64,000 nt of DNA from Streptomyces sp. ERV7 (GCF_001653515.1 NZ_LYOY01000051.1:330001-394000); one strand, 5' to 3'; positions 44,801-54,446 are shown, counted from the first letter of the stretch. Notes: a model not told the origin generated them from the letters alone. Program-made: numbers and translations.

Positions 44801-45457
44801 ATGACACGCAGGACCGAATGGGCCGAGCCGGACGGGACGGGTCCCGACCGGGCCCGCTCCGCGCGGCCGGGCCCGAAGCGGGCCGGCTCCCGACGGGCCG
44901 GCCCGGAGGGATTCGGCGACGGCGCCGACTCGCCGAAGGCCGAGAAGGAACCCGCGCCGCAGGATCCGGCTGAGCGGGCGCGGGCGATCTGCCTGCGCCT
45001 GCTCACCGGGACCCCCCGGACCCGCAAGCAACTGGCCGACGCCCTCAAGAAGCGTGAGATCCCCGACGAGGTCGCCGAGGAAGTCCTCTCCCGCTTCGAA
45101 GAGGTCGGGCTGATCAACGACGCGGCGTTCGCGGGGGCCTGGGTCGAATCCCGCCACCACGGACGCGGCCTGGCCCGCCGAGCACTCGCCAGAGAGCTCC
45201 GCACCAAGGGCGTGGACTCGGCGGTCGTCGACGAGGCCGTCGGGCAGCTCGACTCCGACCAGGAGGAGGAGACCGCGCGGGAGCTGGTGGCCCGCAAGCT
45301 CCGCTCCACCCGAGGCCTGGACCGCGACCGTCGCATCCGCCGCCTCGCCGGGATGCTTGCCCGCAAGGGCTACCCGGAAGGCATGGCCCTCAGAGTCGTC
45401 CGCCAGGCCCTGGAAGCCGAGGGCGAAACCGCGGACGACCTCTACGAGACGTACTGA
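44801..45457 (+). CDS. recX: Regulatory protein RecX
   Basis: A 218-residue inhibitor of RecA filaments. After a 55-residue hydrophilic, Arg/Gly/Pro-rich N-terminal extension, the three-helix repeats of RecX follow: AICLRLLTGTPRTRKQLADAL, EEVGLINDAAFAGAWVESR, RALARELRTKGV, and LARKGYPEGMALRVVRQAL. The extension is usual for Streptomyces and absent in E. coli. The gene starts 3 nt after the recA stop. A terminator follows at 45681. Confidence 0.95.
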   Translation: MTRRTEWAEPDGTGPDRARSARPGPKRAGSRRAGPEGFGDGADSPKAEKEPAPQDPAERARAICLRLLTGTPRTRKQLADALKKREIPDEVAEEVLSRFEEVGLINDAAFAGAWVESRHHGRGLARRALARELRTKGVDSAVVDEAVGQLDSDQEEETARELVARKLRSTRGLDRDRRIRRLAGMLARKGYPEGMALRVVRQALEAEGETADDLYETY

Positions 45458-45866
45458 GGCCGCACGAGAGGCACCGATCGGGCGGCCCAGCCCCAGCCTC
45501 AGCCCCAAACCCGACCCCAATCCTGGGGTTGGGTGAGTCCTGAGACCTGAGTACTGAGACCCCGCCCGCTCCAGCCTCCGGGCTGGGCCGGGTCGGCCCT
45601 GAGACCCGGCCCAGCTCCAGGCAAGCCCAGGCCCGACTCTCCGACCGAGACCCCCGGGCAGCTCGCCGCCAGACCCACACACGCCCCCGGTCACCCGACC
45701 GGGGGCGTTGTCGTACGTGGGTCCCACGCCACTCCGTCCAGCCGCCACCGACCCCTGTGATCTGGGGAAACCGCGCTTCCCCCGCGCCGGGCGGGGGATA
45801 TCCCCACCCCAGGGACGCCGGGGCGCTCCAGTGCACAAGCATCTGTGCACAGGCGAGTGTGTACGC
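45458..45866. other. Intergenic stretch recX to winged-helix gene
   Basis: 409 bp without a gene. It holds a perfect 13-bp inverted repeat with an 8-nt loop (arms 45582-45594 and 45603-45615), a smaller one around 45510-45530 (CCCCAATCCTGGGGTTGG), direct repeats of CTGAGACC/CTGAGTACTGAGACC at 45540-45562, and the terminator at 45681. The last 120 bp should carry the promoter of the winged-helix regulator. The abundance of hairpins suggests staged termination after recA-recX. Confidence 0.6.
45681..45709 (+). terminator. Terminator after recX
   Basis: A 12-bp perfect stem (arms 45681-45692 and 45697-45708) around an ACCC loop, followed by TTGTCGT. It lies 224 nt after recX and is the strongest hairpin in this gap. 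Confidence 0.75.
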
Positions 45867-46450
45867 ATGGCACAGGAACCCGGCGGTACCGAGATCGCGG
45901 ATCTCGCCGCGCTCAAGGCGCTGGCGCAGCCGCGGCGGCAGCAGATCCTCCAGCACCTCGCACTCCACGGCCCGGCCACCTCCGCGATCCTGGCGCGTGG
46001 CCTCGGCCTCAACACCGGTGCCACCAGCTACCACCTGCGCGAGCTCGCCCGGTACGGCTTCGTCGAGGAGACCGAGGGTGAGAGCCCGCGCCGCCAACGC
46101 TGGTGGCGGGCCGTCCCCGGCGACCGCCGCTTTCCGCCCCGCAGCCGCCAGACCCCGCAGATGCGGCTCGTCATGGACGAGCTCAACCACCACGCCTATG
46201 CGGCCGACGTCGAACTCTTCGAGCGGCTCCAGCGTGAGAGCACCACCGACGACTTCGCCTACTCACGTAGCGAGATCCGGCTCACGACCGCCGAACTCCA
46301 CGAGTTCTTCGAGGAGTACATCGCCCTCCTCAACCGCTACAAGCGCACGGAGGGGGAGATGCCGACCGGGGCACGGGTCGTGCACACCCGGCTGATGGCC
46401 TTCCCCGCCCCCCTCCCCACGGGCAGGGAGCGCCCTCTACGCGCGCGTAG
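45867..46450 (+). CDS. ArsR-like winged-helix regulator, 3' end unresolved
   Basis: The first 180 residues form a winged helix-turn-helix (LAALKALAQPRRQQILQHLALHG, then NTGATSYHLRELARYGFVEE) and a helical C-terminal part (FFEEYIALLNRYKRTEG), as in ArsR-like regulators of about 190-200 residues. No stop follows in this frame. It stays open through a hairpin and antisense to gluB until 47420, which would add over 300 meaningless residues. A one-base shift in the C-rich tract at 46404-46419 would reach TAG at 46448 or 46480. I therefore place the real end near 46450 and suspect a frameshift, an assembly error or a deletion junction here. The ATG at 45867 was chosen because similarity begins there. 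Confidence 0.7.
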
Positions 46451-46470
46451 AGGGCGTCTCACCCGTGGGG
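46414..46470. terminator. Bidirectional hairpin between the winged-helix gene and gluB
   Basis: A perfect 13-bp palindromic core (CGCCCTCTACGCG and CGCGTAGAGGGCG, 46431-46456) nested inside outer arms CCCCACGGG and CCCGTGGGG. There is no T-run. It separates two convergent genes and overlaps the position where the stop of the winged-helix gene is expected. Confidence 0.75.
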
Positions 46471-46475
46471 GGAAA

Positions 46476-47396
46476 TCAGTAGCGCTGGACGGCCGGCGGG
46501 TCGACGTAGCCGGCGCCGGACAGGCCCAGCGTCGCCTCGTAGATCTTCTTGTAGGTGCCGTCCTTGACGTGCTTCTCGATCGCGTCGTTGACGAAGTCGC
46601 GCAGCGCCTTGTCGTCCTTGTTCATGCCGACGCCGTACGGCTCCTGGGTGAAGGGGTGACCGGCGACCCTGAGCTTGCCGGAGTTGGCGGCCGCGTAGCC
46701 CTTGAGGATCGAGTCGTCGGTGGTGACCGCGTCGACCTGCTTGGTCAGCAGCTGCTGCACGCAGTCGGAGTACTTGGCGAGCTCGACGACCTTCGCCCCG
46801 TACTCCGGCTTCTTGATCTCCTGGAGCGGGGTGGAGCCGACGATCGAGCAGACCTTCTTGCCCTTGACCGTGGTCTTGTCGGTGATCGCCGTCTCGTCCT
46901 TGCGGATCAGCAGGTCGGCGCCGGCCTTGTAGTACGGGCCCGCGAAGCCGACCAGCTTCTTGCGCTTGTCGTTGATCGTGTAGGTGCCGAGGTAGTAGTC
47001 GACCTGGCCCTTGGAGATCGCGGTCTCGCGGATGCCGGAGTCCACCGTCTTCCACTGGATCTGGTCCTTGGTGAAGCCCAGGTCGGCGGCGATCATCTTG
47101 GCCAGCTCGACGTCGAAGCCGGAGCGCTCCTTGGTCGACTGGTCCTCGAAGCCGAGGTAGGGCTGGTCGGCCTTGGAGCCGATGATCAGCTTGCCGCGCG
47201 CCTTGGCCGCCTTGAACGTCGGGGAGTCGAGGGCGACGTCCTTGGCGACGGTGTACGTGGGCAGCTGCGGGGCGCCCGACTGGCCGGGCTTGGCGGCCTG
47301 CTTGTCGCCCGCGGAACCCGACTTGCCGCCACAGGCGGTCGCGGTCAGCGCGAGCACAGCGATCGCCGCGAAGGCGGCGGACTGGCGGAGCTTCAT
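46476..47396 (-). CDS. gluB: Glutamate ABC transporter substrate-binding protein (GluB-type)
   Basis: A 306-residue exported lipoprotein of the family 3 amino acid-binding proteins. The N-terminus has a signal peptide (MKLRQSAAFAAIAVLALTATAC) with a relaxed lipobox and C22 as lipid anchor. The binding fold includes KLIIGSKADQPYLGFED, GFDVELAKMIAADLGF and DYYLGTYTINDKRKK, characteristic of glutamate-binding GluB of Corynebacterium and Streptomyces. The ATPase gene gluA lies 110 bp upstream on the same strand. The permease genes gluC and gluD, which normally follow gluB, are missing here, so the transporter is incomplete unless permeases are elsewhere. Confidence 0.93.
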   Translation of the reverse strand: MKLRQSAAFAAIAVLALTATACGGKSGSAGDKQAAKPGQSGAPQLPTYTVAKDVALDSPTFKAAKARGKLIIGSKADQPYLGFEDQSTKERSGFDVELAKMIAADLGFTKDQIQWKTVDSGIRETAISKGQVDYYLGTYTINDKRKKLVGFAGPYYKAGADLLIRKDETAITDKTTVKGKKVCSIVGSTPLQEIKKPEYGAKVVELAKYSDCVQQLLTKQVDAVTTDDSILKGYAAANSGKLRVAGHPFTQEPYGVGMNKDDKALRDFVNDAIEKHVKDGTYKKIYEATLGLSGAGYVDPPAVQRY

Positions 47397-47506
47397 GTGA
47401 ACATCCCTCGTATCGCTTGAATCGCTCAGATGTGGGGGCCGTCGGCCGGTGGCCGCCGATGGGGAACGGGCCGCGGTAGGGCGGCCGCTCCGGGTCCTCG
47501 GGAGCC

Positions 47507-48292
<786 letters not shown>

Positions 48293-48544
48293 CGGCTTCC
48301 AGCTCCGCTCTTCCTCGGTTGGGGAGGAACGTAGTGCGCCGCTACGACCAGCGTCATTACATCTGAGCGGAAATTGAGCATCACGATCGGATAGCGGGGT
48401 GGCACTCTCCGTGAAGGGGGCGCGTGGTGCAATACCGGCTGAGTAACGGATGCCGCGCTCCGGTGGGTGCCCCCTTGACGCGCCCCCGCGGCATGGGCGT
48501 GGATGCGGGAGTACATGCCTGGCGACGACTACGGAAGGGGGACG

Positions 48545-49249
48545 ATGAGACTGCTGCTCGTCGAGGACGACGACCACGTCGCCGCGGCCCTGTCCGCCGT
48601 GCTCGCCAGGCACGGTTTCGCCGTGGTGCACGCGCGCAACGGCGAGGAGGCGCTGCGGGCACTGCTGCCCGACGACCGCGCCCCCAAGGAGTCCTTCGGG
48701 GTCGTCCTGCTCGACCTCGGACTGCCCGACCAGGACGGCTACGAGGTCTGCGGGAAGATCCGCAAGCGCACCGCCACGCCGGTGATCATGGTCACCGCGC
48801 GCGCGGACGTGCGCTCGCGCATCCACGGCCTGAACCTCGGCGCCGACGACTACGTGGTGAAGCCCTACGACACCGGCGAGCTGCTCGCGCGCATCCACGC
48901 GGTCAGCCGCCGCACCACCGCGGGCGAGGACAGCGGCGCGATCCCGGCGGTCGCCCTGCGGCTGGGGCGCGTCCAGATCGAGCTGCCCACCCGCCGGGTC
49001 AGCGTCGACGGCGAGAGCGTCCAGCTCACCCGCAAGGAGTTCGACCTGCTGGCGCTGCTCGCCCAGCGGCCCGGGGTGGTCTTCCGGCGCGAGCAGATCA
49101 TCAGCGAGGTGTGGCGGACCAGTTGGGAGGGCACGGGGCGCACCCTCGAAGTACATGTCGCGTCCCTGCGCTCCAAGCTGCGCATGCCCGCCCTGATCGA
49201 GACCGTGCGCGGCGTCGGCTACCGGCTCGTCGCCCCGGCCGCGCTGTAA
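48545..49249 (+). CDS. OmpR/PhoB family response regulator
   Basis: A 234-residue DNA-binding response regulator. The receiver domain (residues 1-120) has the acidic triad E7-D8-D9, phospho-acceptor D57 (LLDLGLPDQDG), T in MVTARAD and K in VVKPYDTGEL. The C-terminal winged helix (about 140-230) shows LTRKEFDLLALLAQRPG and VHVASLRSKL...TVRGVGYRL. The start is ATG 48545, after GGGGG. It is the first gene of a pair with the histidine kinase, 15 nt apart. The likely targets are its own operon and nearby transport genes, but no binding site could be deduced. Confidence 0.94.
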   Translation: MRLLLVEDDDHVAAALSAVLARHGFAVVHARNGEEALRALLPDDRAPKESFGVVLLDLGLPDQDGYEVCGKIRKRTATPVIMVTARADVRSRIHGLNLGADDYVVKPYDTGELLARIHAVSRRTTAGEDSGAIPAVALRLGRVQIELPTRRVSVDGESVQLTRKEFDLLALLAQRPGVVFRREQIISEVWRTSWEGTGRTLEVHVASLRSKLRMPALIETVRGVGYRLVAPAAL

Positions 49250-49264
49250 GGCCCGACACCACCG

Positions 49265-50665
49265 GTGCGTACGCGACTCCTGCCGCTGCTGATCTTCCTG
49301 CTCGCCCTCGTCCTGATGGCGCTGGGCTTCCCGCTCGCGATCAGCGTCGCCTCCGCCCAGCAGCAGAAGGTGGTCGTCGACCGGATCGACGACACCGCGC
49401 GCTTCGCGGCGCTCGCCCAGTTCGTCACCTCCGCCGACGACAAGGACACCAGCAGCAAGGAGCGGCTGGCCACCCTGGAGGAGGAACTCGCCCGCTACCA
49501 CGAGCTGTACGGGATCCGCGCGGGCGTCTTCTTCCGCAACGGCGTCGCCATGGCGAGCGCCCCCAGGGGCTGGGCCGTGCCGGACGACAGCAAGAGCGGT
49601 GACGCCTTCCAGGAGGCGCTGGCGGGCCGCAGGAGCCACGATCCGCCGCAGGTCTGGCCGTGGCAGCTCGGACGGCTCGTGGTGGCCTCCCCGGTGGTCC
49701 GCGAGGGCGATGTGATCGCCGTGGTGGTCACCGACTCGCCCACCGGGCACATGCGTTCGGCGGTGCTGCGCGGCTGGCTGCTGATCGCGGCGGGCGAGTT
49801 CGCGGCGATGCTGCTCGCGGTCGGTGCGGCCTTCCGGCTCACCAGCTGGGTGCTGCGGCCCGTACGCGTCCTGGACGCGGCCACCCACGACATCGCGACC
49901 GGGCGCATGAAGTCGCGGGTCGCGGTCGCCGGCGGTCCCCCGGAACTCAGAAGGCTGGCCCGGTCGTTCAACGAGATGGCGGACAACGTCGAGGACGTGC
50001 TGGAGCAGCAGCGCGCCTTCGTCGCCGACGCCTCCCACCAGTTGCGCAACCCGCTCTCCGCCCTGCTGCTGCGCATCGAGCTCCTCGCGCTCGAACTGCC
50101 CGAAGGGAACGAGGAGATCGCCTCGGTGCGCGCCGAGGGCAAGCGCCTGGCCCAGGTGCTCGACGACCTGCTGGGCCTGGCGCTCGCCGAGCACACCGAG
50201 GCGGACCTGAGGATCACCGACATCGGCGCGCTGGCGGGCGAGCGGGTGGAGGCCTGGCGTCCGCTCGCCGAGGACAAGGGCGTACGGCTCACCGAGCAGC
50301 GGGCCGCGGTCACCGCCTGGGCGGACCCGGTGGCGCTCTCCAGCGCCCTGGACGCCGTCATCGACAACGCACTGAAGTTCACTCCGGAGGGTGAGGAGGT
50401 CACGGTCGCCGTCGCCGCCGAGGGCGACTACTCCAAGATCACTGTGACCGACCGCGGCCCCGGCCTGACCGACGACGAACTGAGCCGGATCGGGGACCGG
50501 TTCTGGCGCTCGGGACGGCACCAGAACATCAAGGGCTCCGGCCTCGGACTGTCCATCTCGCGGATCCTGCTGGCGGCGGGCGACGGCACCATCACCTACG
50601 CCCACCACGCGCCGCACGGGCTGCGGGTGACGCTCAGGGTGCCGCGCGCCGCGCCGACGGGCTGA
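49265..50665 (+). CDS. Sensor histidine kinase
   Basis: A 466-residue membrane kinase. The first transmembrane segment is at residues 4-26 (LLPLLIFLLALVLMALGFPLAI). An extracytoplasmic domain of about 130 residues follows, then a second segment near 170-195 (LLIAAGEFAAMLLAVGAAF). HAMP, HisKA with H258 (DASHQLRNPLSALLLR) and an ATPase domain follow, with N in VIDNALKFTPEG, G1 DRGPGLTDD and G2 GSGLGLSIS. The start is GTG 49265. The gene encoded just downstream on the other strand is a TAXI binding protein, which may supply the signal. Confidence 0.94.
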   Translation: MRTRLLPLLIFLLALVLMALGFPLAISVASAQQQKVVVDRIDDTARFAALAQFVTSADDKDTSSKERLATLEEELARYHELYGIRAGVFFRNGVAMASAPRGWAVPDDSKSGDAFQEALAGRRSHDPPQVWPWQLGRLVVASPVVREGDVIAVVVTDSPTGHMRSAVLRGWLLIAAGEFAAMLLAVGAAFRLTSWVLRPVRVLDAATHDIATGRMKSRVAVAGGPPELRRLARSFNEMADNVEDVLEQQRAFVADASHQLRNPLSALLLRIELLALELPEGNEEIASVRAEGKRLAQVLDDLLGLALAEHTEADLRITDIGALAGERVEAWRPLAEDKGVRLTEQRAAVTAWADPVALSSALDAVIDNALKFTPEGEEVTVAVAAEGDYSKITVTDRGPGLTDDELSRIGDRFWRSGRHQNIKGSGLGLSISRILLAAGDGTITYAHHAPHGLRVTLRVPRAAPTG

Positions 50666-50706
50666 GCGCGCGCGTGGCCCCGCTCAGGGGCGCCGGCCGC
50701 CCGGCG

Positions 50707-51702
50707 TCAGGGCTTGGTCGACAGGTAGTAGCGGCGGGCGCCGTCGTGCAGCGGCAGCGGCTCGGTGTAGATCGCGGTGCGCAGGTCCACCAGCTGTGCG
50801 GCGTGCACCTCGCGGCCGATGGCGTCCCGGCTGCGGATCACCGTATGAGTGAACTCCTCGGTCAGGCCCCGGCCCGTACGGTCCGTGGTGACCAGCAGGT
50901 TCGCCACCGCGATGGTCGGTACGGCGACGCCCCGCTGCGCCTGCGGATAGGCGTCCGCGGGCATGGTCGCCGCCCGGTAGAAACCGGCCAGGCCGTCCTT
51001 CGCGTGCAGCGCGGGGACCAGGTCGCCCAGCGGCACCAGGCGGATCTGGTCCTGCTCGGAGAGCCGAAGCACCGCCGTGGTGGGCAGCCCGCCCGACCAG
51101 AAGAACGCGTCGATCTTCCCGGTCCGCAGCAGCTCCGGCATGGTGTCGATGCCCGCCGACACCGGAGTGATGTCCTGGGCCGGATCCACCTTGGCGGCGG
51201 TCATCAGCCGCTCCGCGAGCAGCCGCACCCCCGACCCGGGCTGGCCTATGCCGACCCGCTTGGAGCGCAGGTCCGCCGTCGTGCGCACGGTCGAGTCGCG
51301 GGGCACGACCAGCTGTACGTAGTCGTCGTAGAGGCGGGCGCAGCCGCGCAGGTGTCCGGCGCCGGCGGAGCCGTCGCGGAGGTACTTGGCCACCGCGTCG
51401 GCGGTCGCGATGGTGAAGTCCGCCTGGCCGGTGGCCACCCGCTTCAGGTTCTGCTGCGAGCCCTCGCTCGTCTGGAGGCGGACGTCCACTTCGGGCAGAT
51501 CGTCGGCCAGCGCCCGCTCCAGCAGCTCGCCGTAGCGCTGGTACACCCCGGTCCGCACACCCGTACTGAACGTGATCGTCCCCGACGGCCGCGAGGCCCC
51601 CAGAGACAGCAGCCACCACAGCAGCAGCCCGAACACCACCAGGGCGGCGACCGCCCCCTGAAGGGCACGGCGGCGGCTGACACGGGGGAGGGCCTGGAGC
51701 AT
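50707..51702 (-). CDS. TAXI family solute-binding protein, membrane anchored
   Basis: A 331-residue protein. A basic N-terminus (RVSRRRALQG) and one hydrophobic segment (AVAALVVFGLLLWWLLSLG, residues about 15-34) form a signal anchor without a lipobox cysteine. The rest matches TAXI (TRAP-associated extracytoplasmic immunogenic) binding proteins: FSTGVRTGVYQRYGELLERAL, QADFTIATADAV, VGIGQPGSGVRLLAERL and FFWSGGLPTTAVLRL. The TRAP membrane subunits are not nearby. It is convergent with the histidine kinase gene (stops 41 nt apart), suggesting a role as a sensor partner rather than a transporter subunit. The ATG at 51702 starts just before the anchor. Confidence 0.88.
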   Translation of the reverse strand: MLQALPRVSRRRALQGAVAALVVFGLLLWWLLSLGASRPSGTITFSTGVRTGVYQRYGELLERALADDLPEVDVRLQTSEGSQQNLKRVATGQADFTIATADAVAKYLRDGSAGAGHLRGCARLYDDYVQLVVPRDSTVRTTADLRSKRVGIGQPGSGVRLLAERLMTAAKVDPAQDITPVSAGIDTMPELLRTGKIDAFFWSGGLPTTAVLRLSEQDQIRLVPLGDLVPALHAKDGLAGFYRAATMPADAYPQAQRGVAVPTIAVANLLVTTDRTGRGLTEEFTHTVIRSRDAIGREVHAAQLVDLRTAIYTEPLPLHDGARRYYLSTKP

Positions 51703-51799
51703 GGCGCGATCCTGCCAGCTCACTCCCCGTGATGGCCAGGCCCGGGGTCGGGGAAGGCGGGACGGCCTGTCGGTGCGACCTCGTACCCTGGTGTACGAG

Positions 51800-53296
51800 A
51801 TGAGCGAGGTAGAGGGTTTGAAAACGTACGAGGTGCGCACCTACGGGTGCCAGATGAACGTGCACGACTCCGAGCGGCTGTCCGGCCTCCTGGAGGGCGC
51901 GGGCTACGTACGCGCGCCCGAGGGCAGCGACGGTGACGCCGACGTCGTCGTCTTCAACACCTGCGCGGTGCGCGAGAACGCCGACAACAAGCTGTACGGC
52001 AATCTCGGCCGGCTCGCCCCGATGAAGACGAAGCGGCCCGGGATGCAGATCGCCGTGGGCGGCTGTCTGGCCCAGAAGGACCGCGACACCATCGTCCAGC
52101 GGGCGCCCTGGGTGGATGTGGTGTTCGGCACGCACAACATCGGCAAGCTGCCGGTGCTCCTCGAGCGCGCCCGCATCCAGGAAGAGGCGCAGGTCGAGAT
52201 CGCCGAGTCGCTGGAGGCGTTCCCCTCGACGCTGCCGACCCGGCGCGAGTCCGCCTACGCGGCCTGGGTCTCCATCTCCGTCGGCTGCAACAACACCTGC
52301 ACCTTCTGCATCGTCCCGGCGCTGCGCGGCAAGGAGAAGGACCGCCGTCCCGGCGACATCCTCGCCGAGGTCGAGGCGCTGGTCGCCGAGGGCGTCTCCG
52401 AGATCACCCTGCTCGGCCAGAACGTCAACGCCTACGGCTCGGACATCGGCGACCGCGAGGCCTTCTCCAAGCTGCTGCGCGCCTGCGGCGGGATCGAGGG
52501 GCTGGAGCGGGTCCGCTTCACCTCGCCGCACCCGCGCGACTTCACGGACGACGTGATCGCCGCGATGGCGCAGACGCCGAACGTGATGCCGCAGCTCCAC
52601 ATGCCGCTGCAGTCCGGCTCGGACACCATCCTGAAGGCGATGCGCCGCTCGTACCGGCAGGAGCGTTTCCTCGGGATCATCGAGAAGGTCCGCGCCGCCA
52701 TTCCGCACGCGGCCATCTCCACCGACATCATCGTGGGCTTCCCCGGCGAGACCGAGGAGGACTTCGAGCAGACCATGCACGCGGTCCGCGAGGCCCGCTT
52801 CGCGAACGCCTTCACCTTCCAGTACTCCAAGCGCCCCGGCACCCCCGCGGCCACCATGGAGGGGCAGATCCCCAAGGAGGTCGTGCAGGCGCGCTACGAG
52901 CGTCTGGTGGCCCTCCAGGAGGAGATCTCCTGGGAGGAGAACAAGAAGCAGGTCGGCCGCACCCTGGAGGTCATGGTCGCCGAGGGCGAGGGCCGCAAGG
53001 ACGGCAGCACGCACCGGCTCTCGGGCCGCGCCCCCGACAACCGTCTGGTGCACTTCACCAAGCCGGAGCAGGAGGTGCGCCCCGGCGACGTGGTGACCGT
53101 CGAGATCACGTACGCGGCCCCGCACCACCTGCTCGCCGAGGGCCCGACCGGCGCCGTGCGCCGCACCCGCGCGGGCGACGCCTGGGAGAAGCGCAACGCG
53201 GCCCCGGCACAGCCCGCCGGAGTGTTGCTGGGTCTGCCGAAGATCGGCGTCCCCGAGCCACTTCCGGCCGCGACGGGCGGGTGCAGCGTCGTCTGA
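51800..53296 (+). CDS. miaB: tRNA-2-methylthio-N6-dimethylallyladenosine synthase MiaB
   Basis: A 498-residue radical-SAM methylthiotransferase that modifies i6A37 in tRNAs reading UNN codons. Auxiliary-cluster cysteines are C17 (YGCQMNVHDSE) and the later ones in NTCAVRENADNK and GGCLAQKD. The radical-SAM cluster is C163-x3-C167-x2-C170 (CNNTCTFC). The C-terminal TRAM domain has EVMVAEGEGRKDG. The tail ends GGCSVV. MiaB acts on the product of MiaA, whose gene 3 kb downstream is broken in this sequence, so its substrate may be missing. The ATG at 51800 lacks a clear ribosome binding site; GTG 51791 is an alternative. Confidence 0.95.
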   Translation: MSEVEGLKTYEVRTYGCQMNVHDSERLSGLLEGAGYVRAPEGSDGDADVVVFNTCAVRENADNKLYGNLGRLAPMKTKRPGMQIAVGGCLAQKDRDTIVQRAPWVDVVFGTHNIGKLPVLLERARIQEEAQVEIAESLEAFPSTLPTRRESAYAAWVSISVGCNNTCTFCIVPALRGKEKDRRPGDILAEVEALVAEGVSEITLLGQNVNAYGSDIGDREAFSKLLRACGGIEGLERVRFTSPHPRDFTDDVIAAMAQTPNVMPQLHMPLQSGSDTILKAMRRSYRQERFLGIIEKVRAAIPHAAISTDIIVGFPGETEEDFEQTMHAVREARFANAFTFQYSKRPGTPAATMEGQIPKEVVQARYERLVALQEEISWEENKKQVGRTLEVMVAEGEGRKDGSTHRLSGRAPDNRLVHFTKPEQEVRPGDVVTVEITYAAPHHLLAEGPTGAVRRTRAGDAWEKRNAAPAQPAGVLLGLPKIGVPEPLPAATGGCSVV

Positions 53297-53410
53297 CGCC
53301 CTGGTCACGCGCGCGTAGGTGGGTGGTCTGAATCCCCTCCCACGCGCGCGTGGCCGGTTCGTGGCGTCCGTGACGGGCCGGGGCCGGGCGTACCCACTAC
53401 GCTGCGGATC

Positions 53411-54130
53411 ATGCTCGTAGCCGCCGCCGTCTGCCCCTGTCCGCCGCTACTGGTGCCCGCGGTCGCCTCCGGCGCCGCGCCGGAGCTCGATGCCGCGCGT
53501 GACGCCTGCGCCGACGCCGTGGGGCTGCTGGCCGCCTCCCGGCCCGACCTGCTCGTCGTGGTCGGCCCCGCCGACCAGACGGCGCGCGGCCCGCACCCCC
53601 AGGGCGCGCCCGGGTCCTTCGCGCCCTTCGGCGTGGACCTTGACGTACGTCTGGGCCGGGCGCCGGCCGAACCGGACGGCAACGCGCGCGAACTGCCGCC
53701 CTCGCTCGCCGTCGGCGCCTGGCTGCTGGAGCGCTCCGGATGGTCGGACGCCCCGGTCGAGGGCCTCGGGGTCGGCGAGCCGCTGGAGGCCGCGCGCTGC
53801 GCCGACGCGGGCCGGAGCCTGGGCGGCAGGGCCGACCGGGTCGCCCTCCTGGTGATGGGCGACGGCAGCGCCTGCCGCACCCTCAAGGCCCCCGGCTACC
53901 TCGACGAGCGCGCCACAGCCTTCGACGCGGGGGTGGCGAGCGCGCTGGGCGCCGCCGACACGCGCGCGTTGCTGGAGCTGGACGCGGAGCTCGCCCAGGA
54001 ACTCAAGGCGGCCGGCCGGGCCCCCTGGCAGGTGCTCGCGGGCGCCGCCGAGGGGGCGGGCCTCGCGGGCCGGCTGCTGTACGAGGACGCGCCGTACGGC
54101 GTGGGGTACTTCGTCGCCGTCTGGTCCTGA
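53411..54130 (+). CDS. Class III extradiol dioxygenase-like (MEMO/LigB-fold) protein
   Basis: A 239-residue protein resembling subunit B of class III extradiol dioxygenases. The N-terminus MLVAAAVCPCPPLLVPAVASG, the strand LLVVVGPADQT, and VALLVMGDGSACRTLKAPGYLD followed by the GAGLAGRLLYEDAPYGVGYFVAVW end are the recognisable parts. The usual catalytic His pair is not evident, so it may be a non-catalytic relative. The gene lies between miaB and miaA in Streptomyces, with no known link to tRNA modification. The start is ATG 53411. Confidence 0.8.
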   Translation: MLVAAAVCPCPPLLVPAVASGAAPELDAARDACADAVGLLAASRPDLLVVVGPADQTARGPHPQGAPGSFAPFGVDLDVRLGRAPAEPDGNARELPPSLAVGAWLLERSGWSDAPVEGLGVGEPLEAARCADAGRSLGGRADRVALLVMGDGSACRTLKAPGYLDERATAFDAGVASALGAADTRALLELDAELAQELKAAGRAPWQVLAGAAEGAGLAGRLLYEDAPYGVGYFVAVWS

Positions 54131-54160
54131 GCCACGCACGGCGGAGCCGCCGGGCACACG

Positions 54161-54199
54161 GGGACGGCCGTGGAGCTCGAGCGCTCCACGGCCGTCCCC
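54161..54199. terminator. Bidirectional terminator
   Basis: A 16-bp perfect stem (arms 54161-54176 and 54184-54199) around the loop CTCGAGC. It lies between the dioxygenase-like gene and the convergent small antitoxin-like gene, and can end both transcripts. Confidence 0.85.
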
Positions 54200-54206
54200 G
54201 AGGTGA

Positions 54207-54446
54207 TCAGGCCGACGGTGGAGGGGTGCCGCCGTCGTCCTTGTGCGAGATCCGGTCCAGGGCGTCCTTGGCCTTCCCGGTACCTGTGTGGATCTTGTCG
54301 CTGTACTTGCCCTTGGTCTTTTCGTCGACCGTCTTGGCGACCTTGTCCAGCCCCTGTCCGATCTTGTCCTCGTGCTGCTGCGCGAAGTCGGACACCTTGT
54401 CCTTGGCGGGGGCCAGCTTGGCTTTCAAGTTGTCCAGGAAGCCCAT
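54207..54446 (-). CDS. MT0933-like antitoxin family protein
   Basis: A 79-residue protein with the pattern MGFLDNLKAKLAPAKDKVSDFAQQHEDKI and then GQGLDKVAKTVDEKTKGKYSDKI, as in MT0933-like (Rv0909-type) antitoxins of actinobacteria. It is strongly charged and helical, resembling LEA-like or CsbD-like stress proteins too. No toxin gene (SRPBCC type as in Rv0910, or any other) is adjacent, so a stand-alone stress or structural role is just as likely. The start is ATG 54446. Confidence 0.75.
   Translation of the reverse strand: MGFLDNLKAKLAPAKDKVSDFAQQHEDKIGQGLDKVAKTVDEKTKGKYSDKIHTGTGKAKDALDRISHKDDGGTPPPSA

Noticed and set aside
46451..47420. C-terminal extension of the winged-helix regulator antisense to gluB
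   Set aside because: Over 300 residues with no domain, opposite a well conserved gene; more likely a lost stop or base error near 46410.
53300..53345. Two ACGCGCGCGT palindromes near the miaB end
   Set aside because: Alternating CG runs are frequent in this genome; there is no T-run and no clear stem specific to the site.
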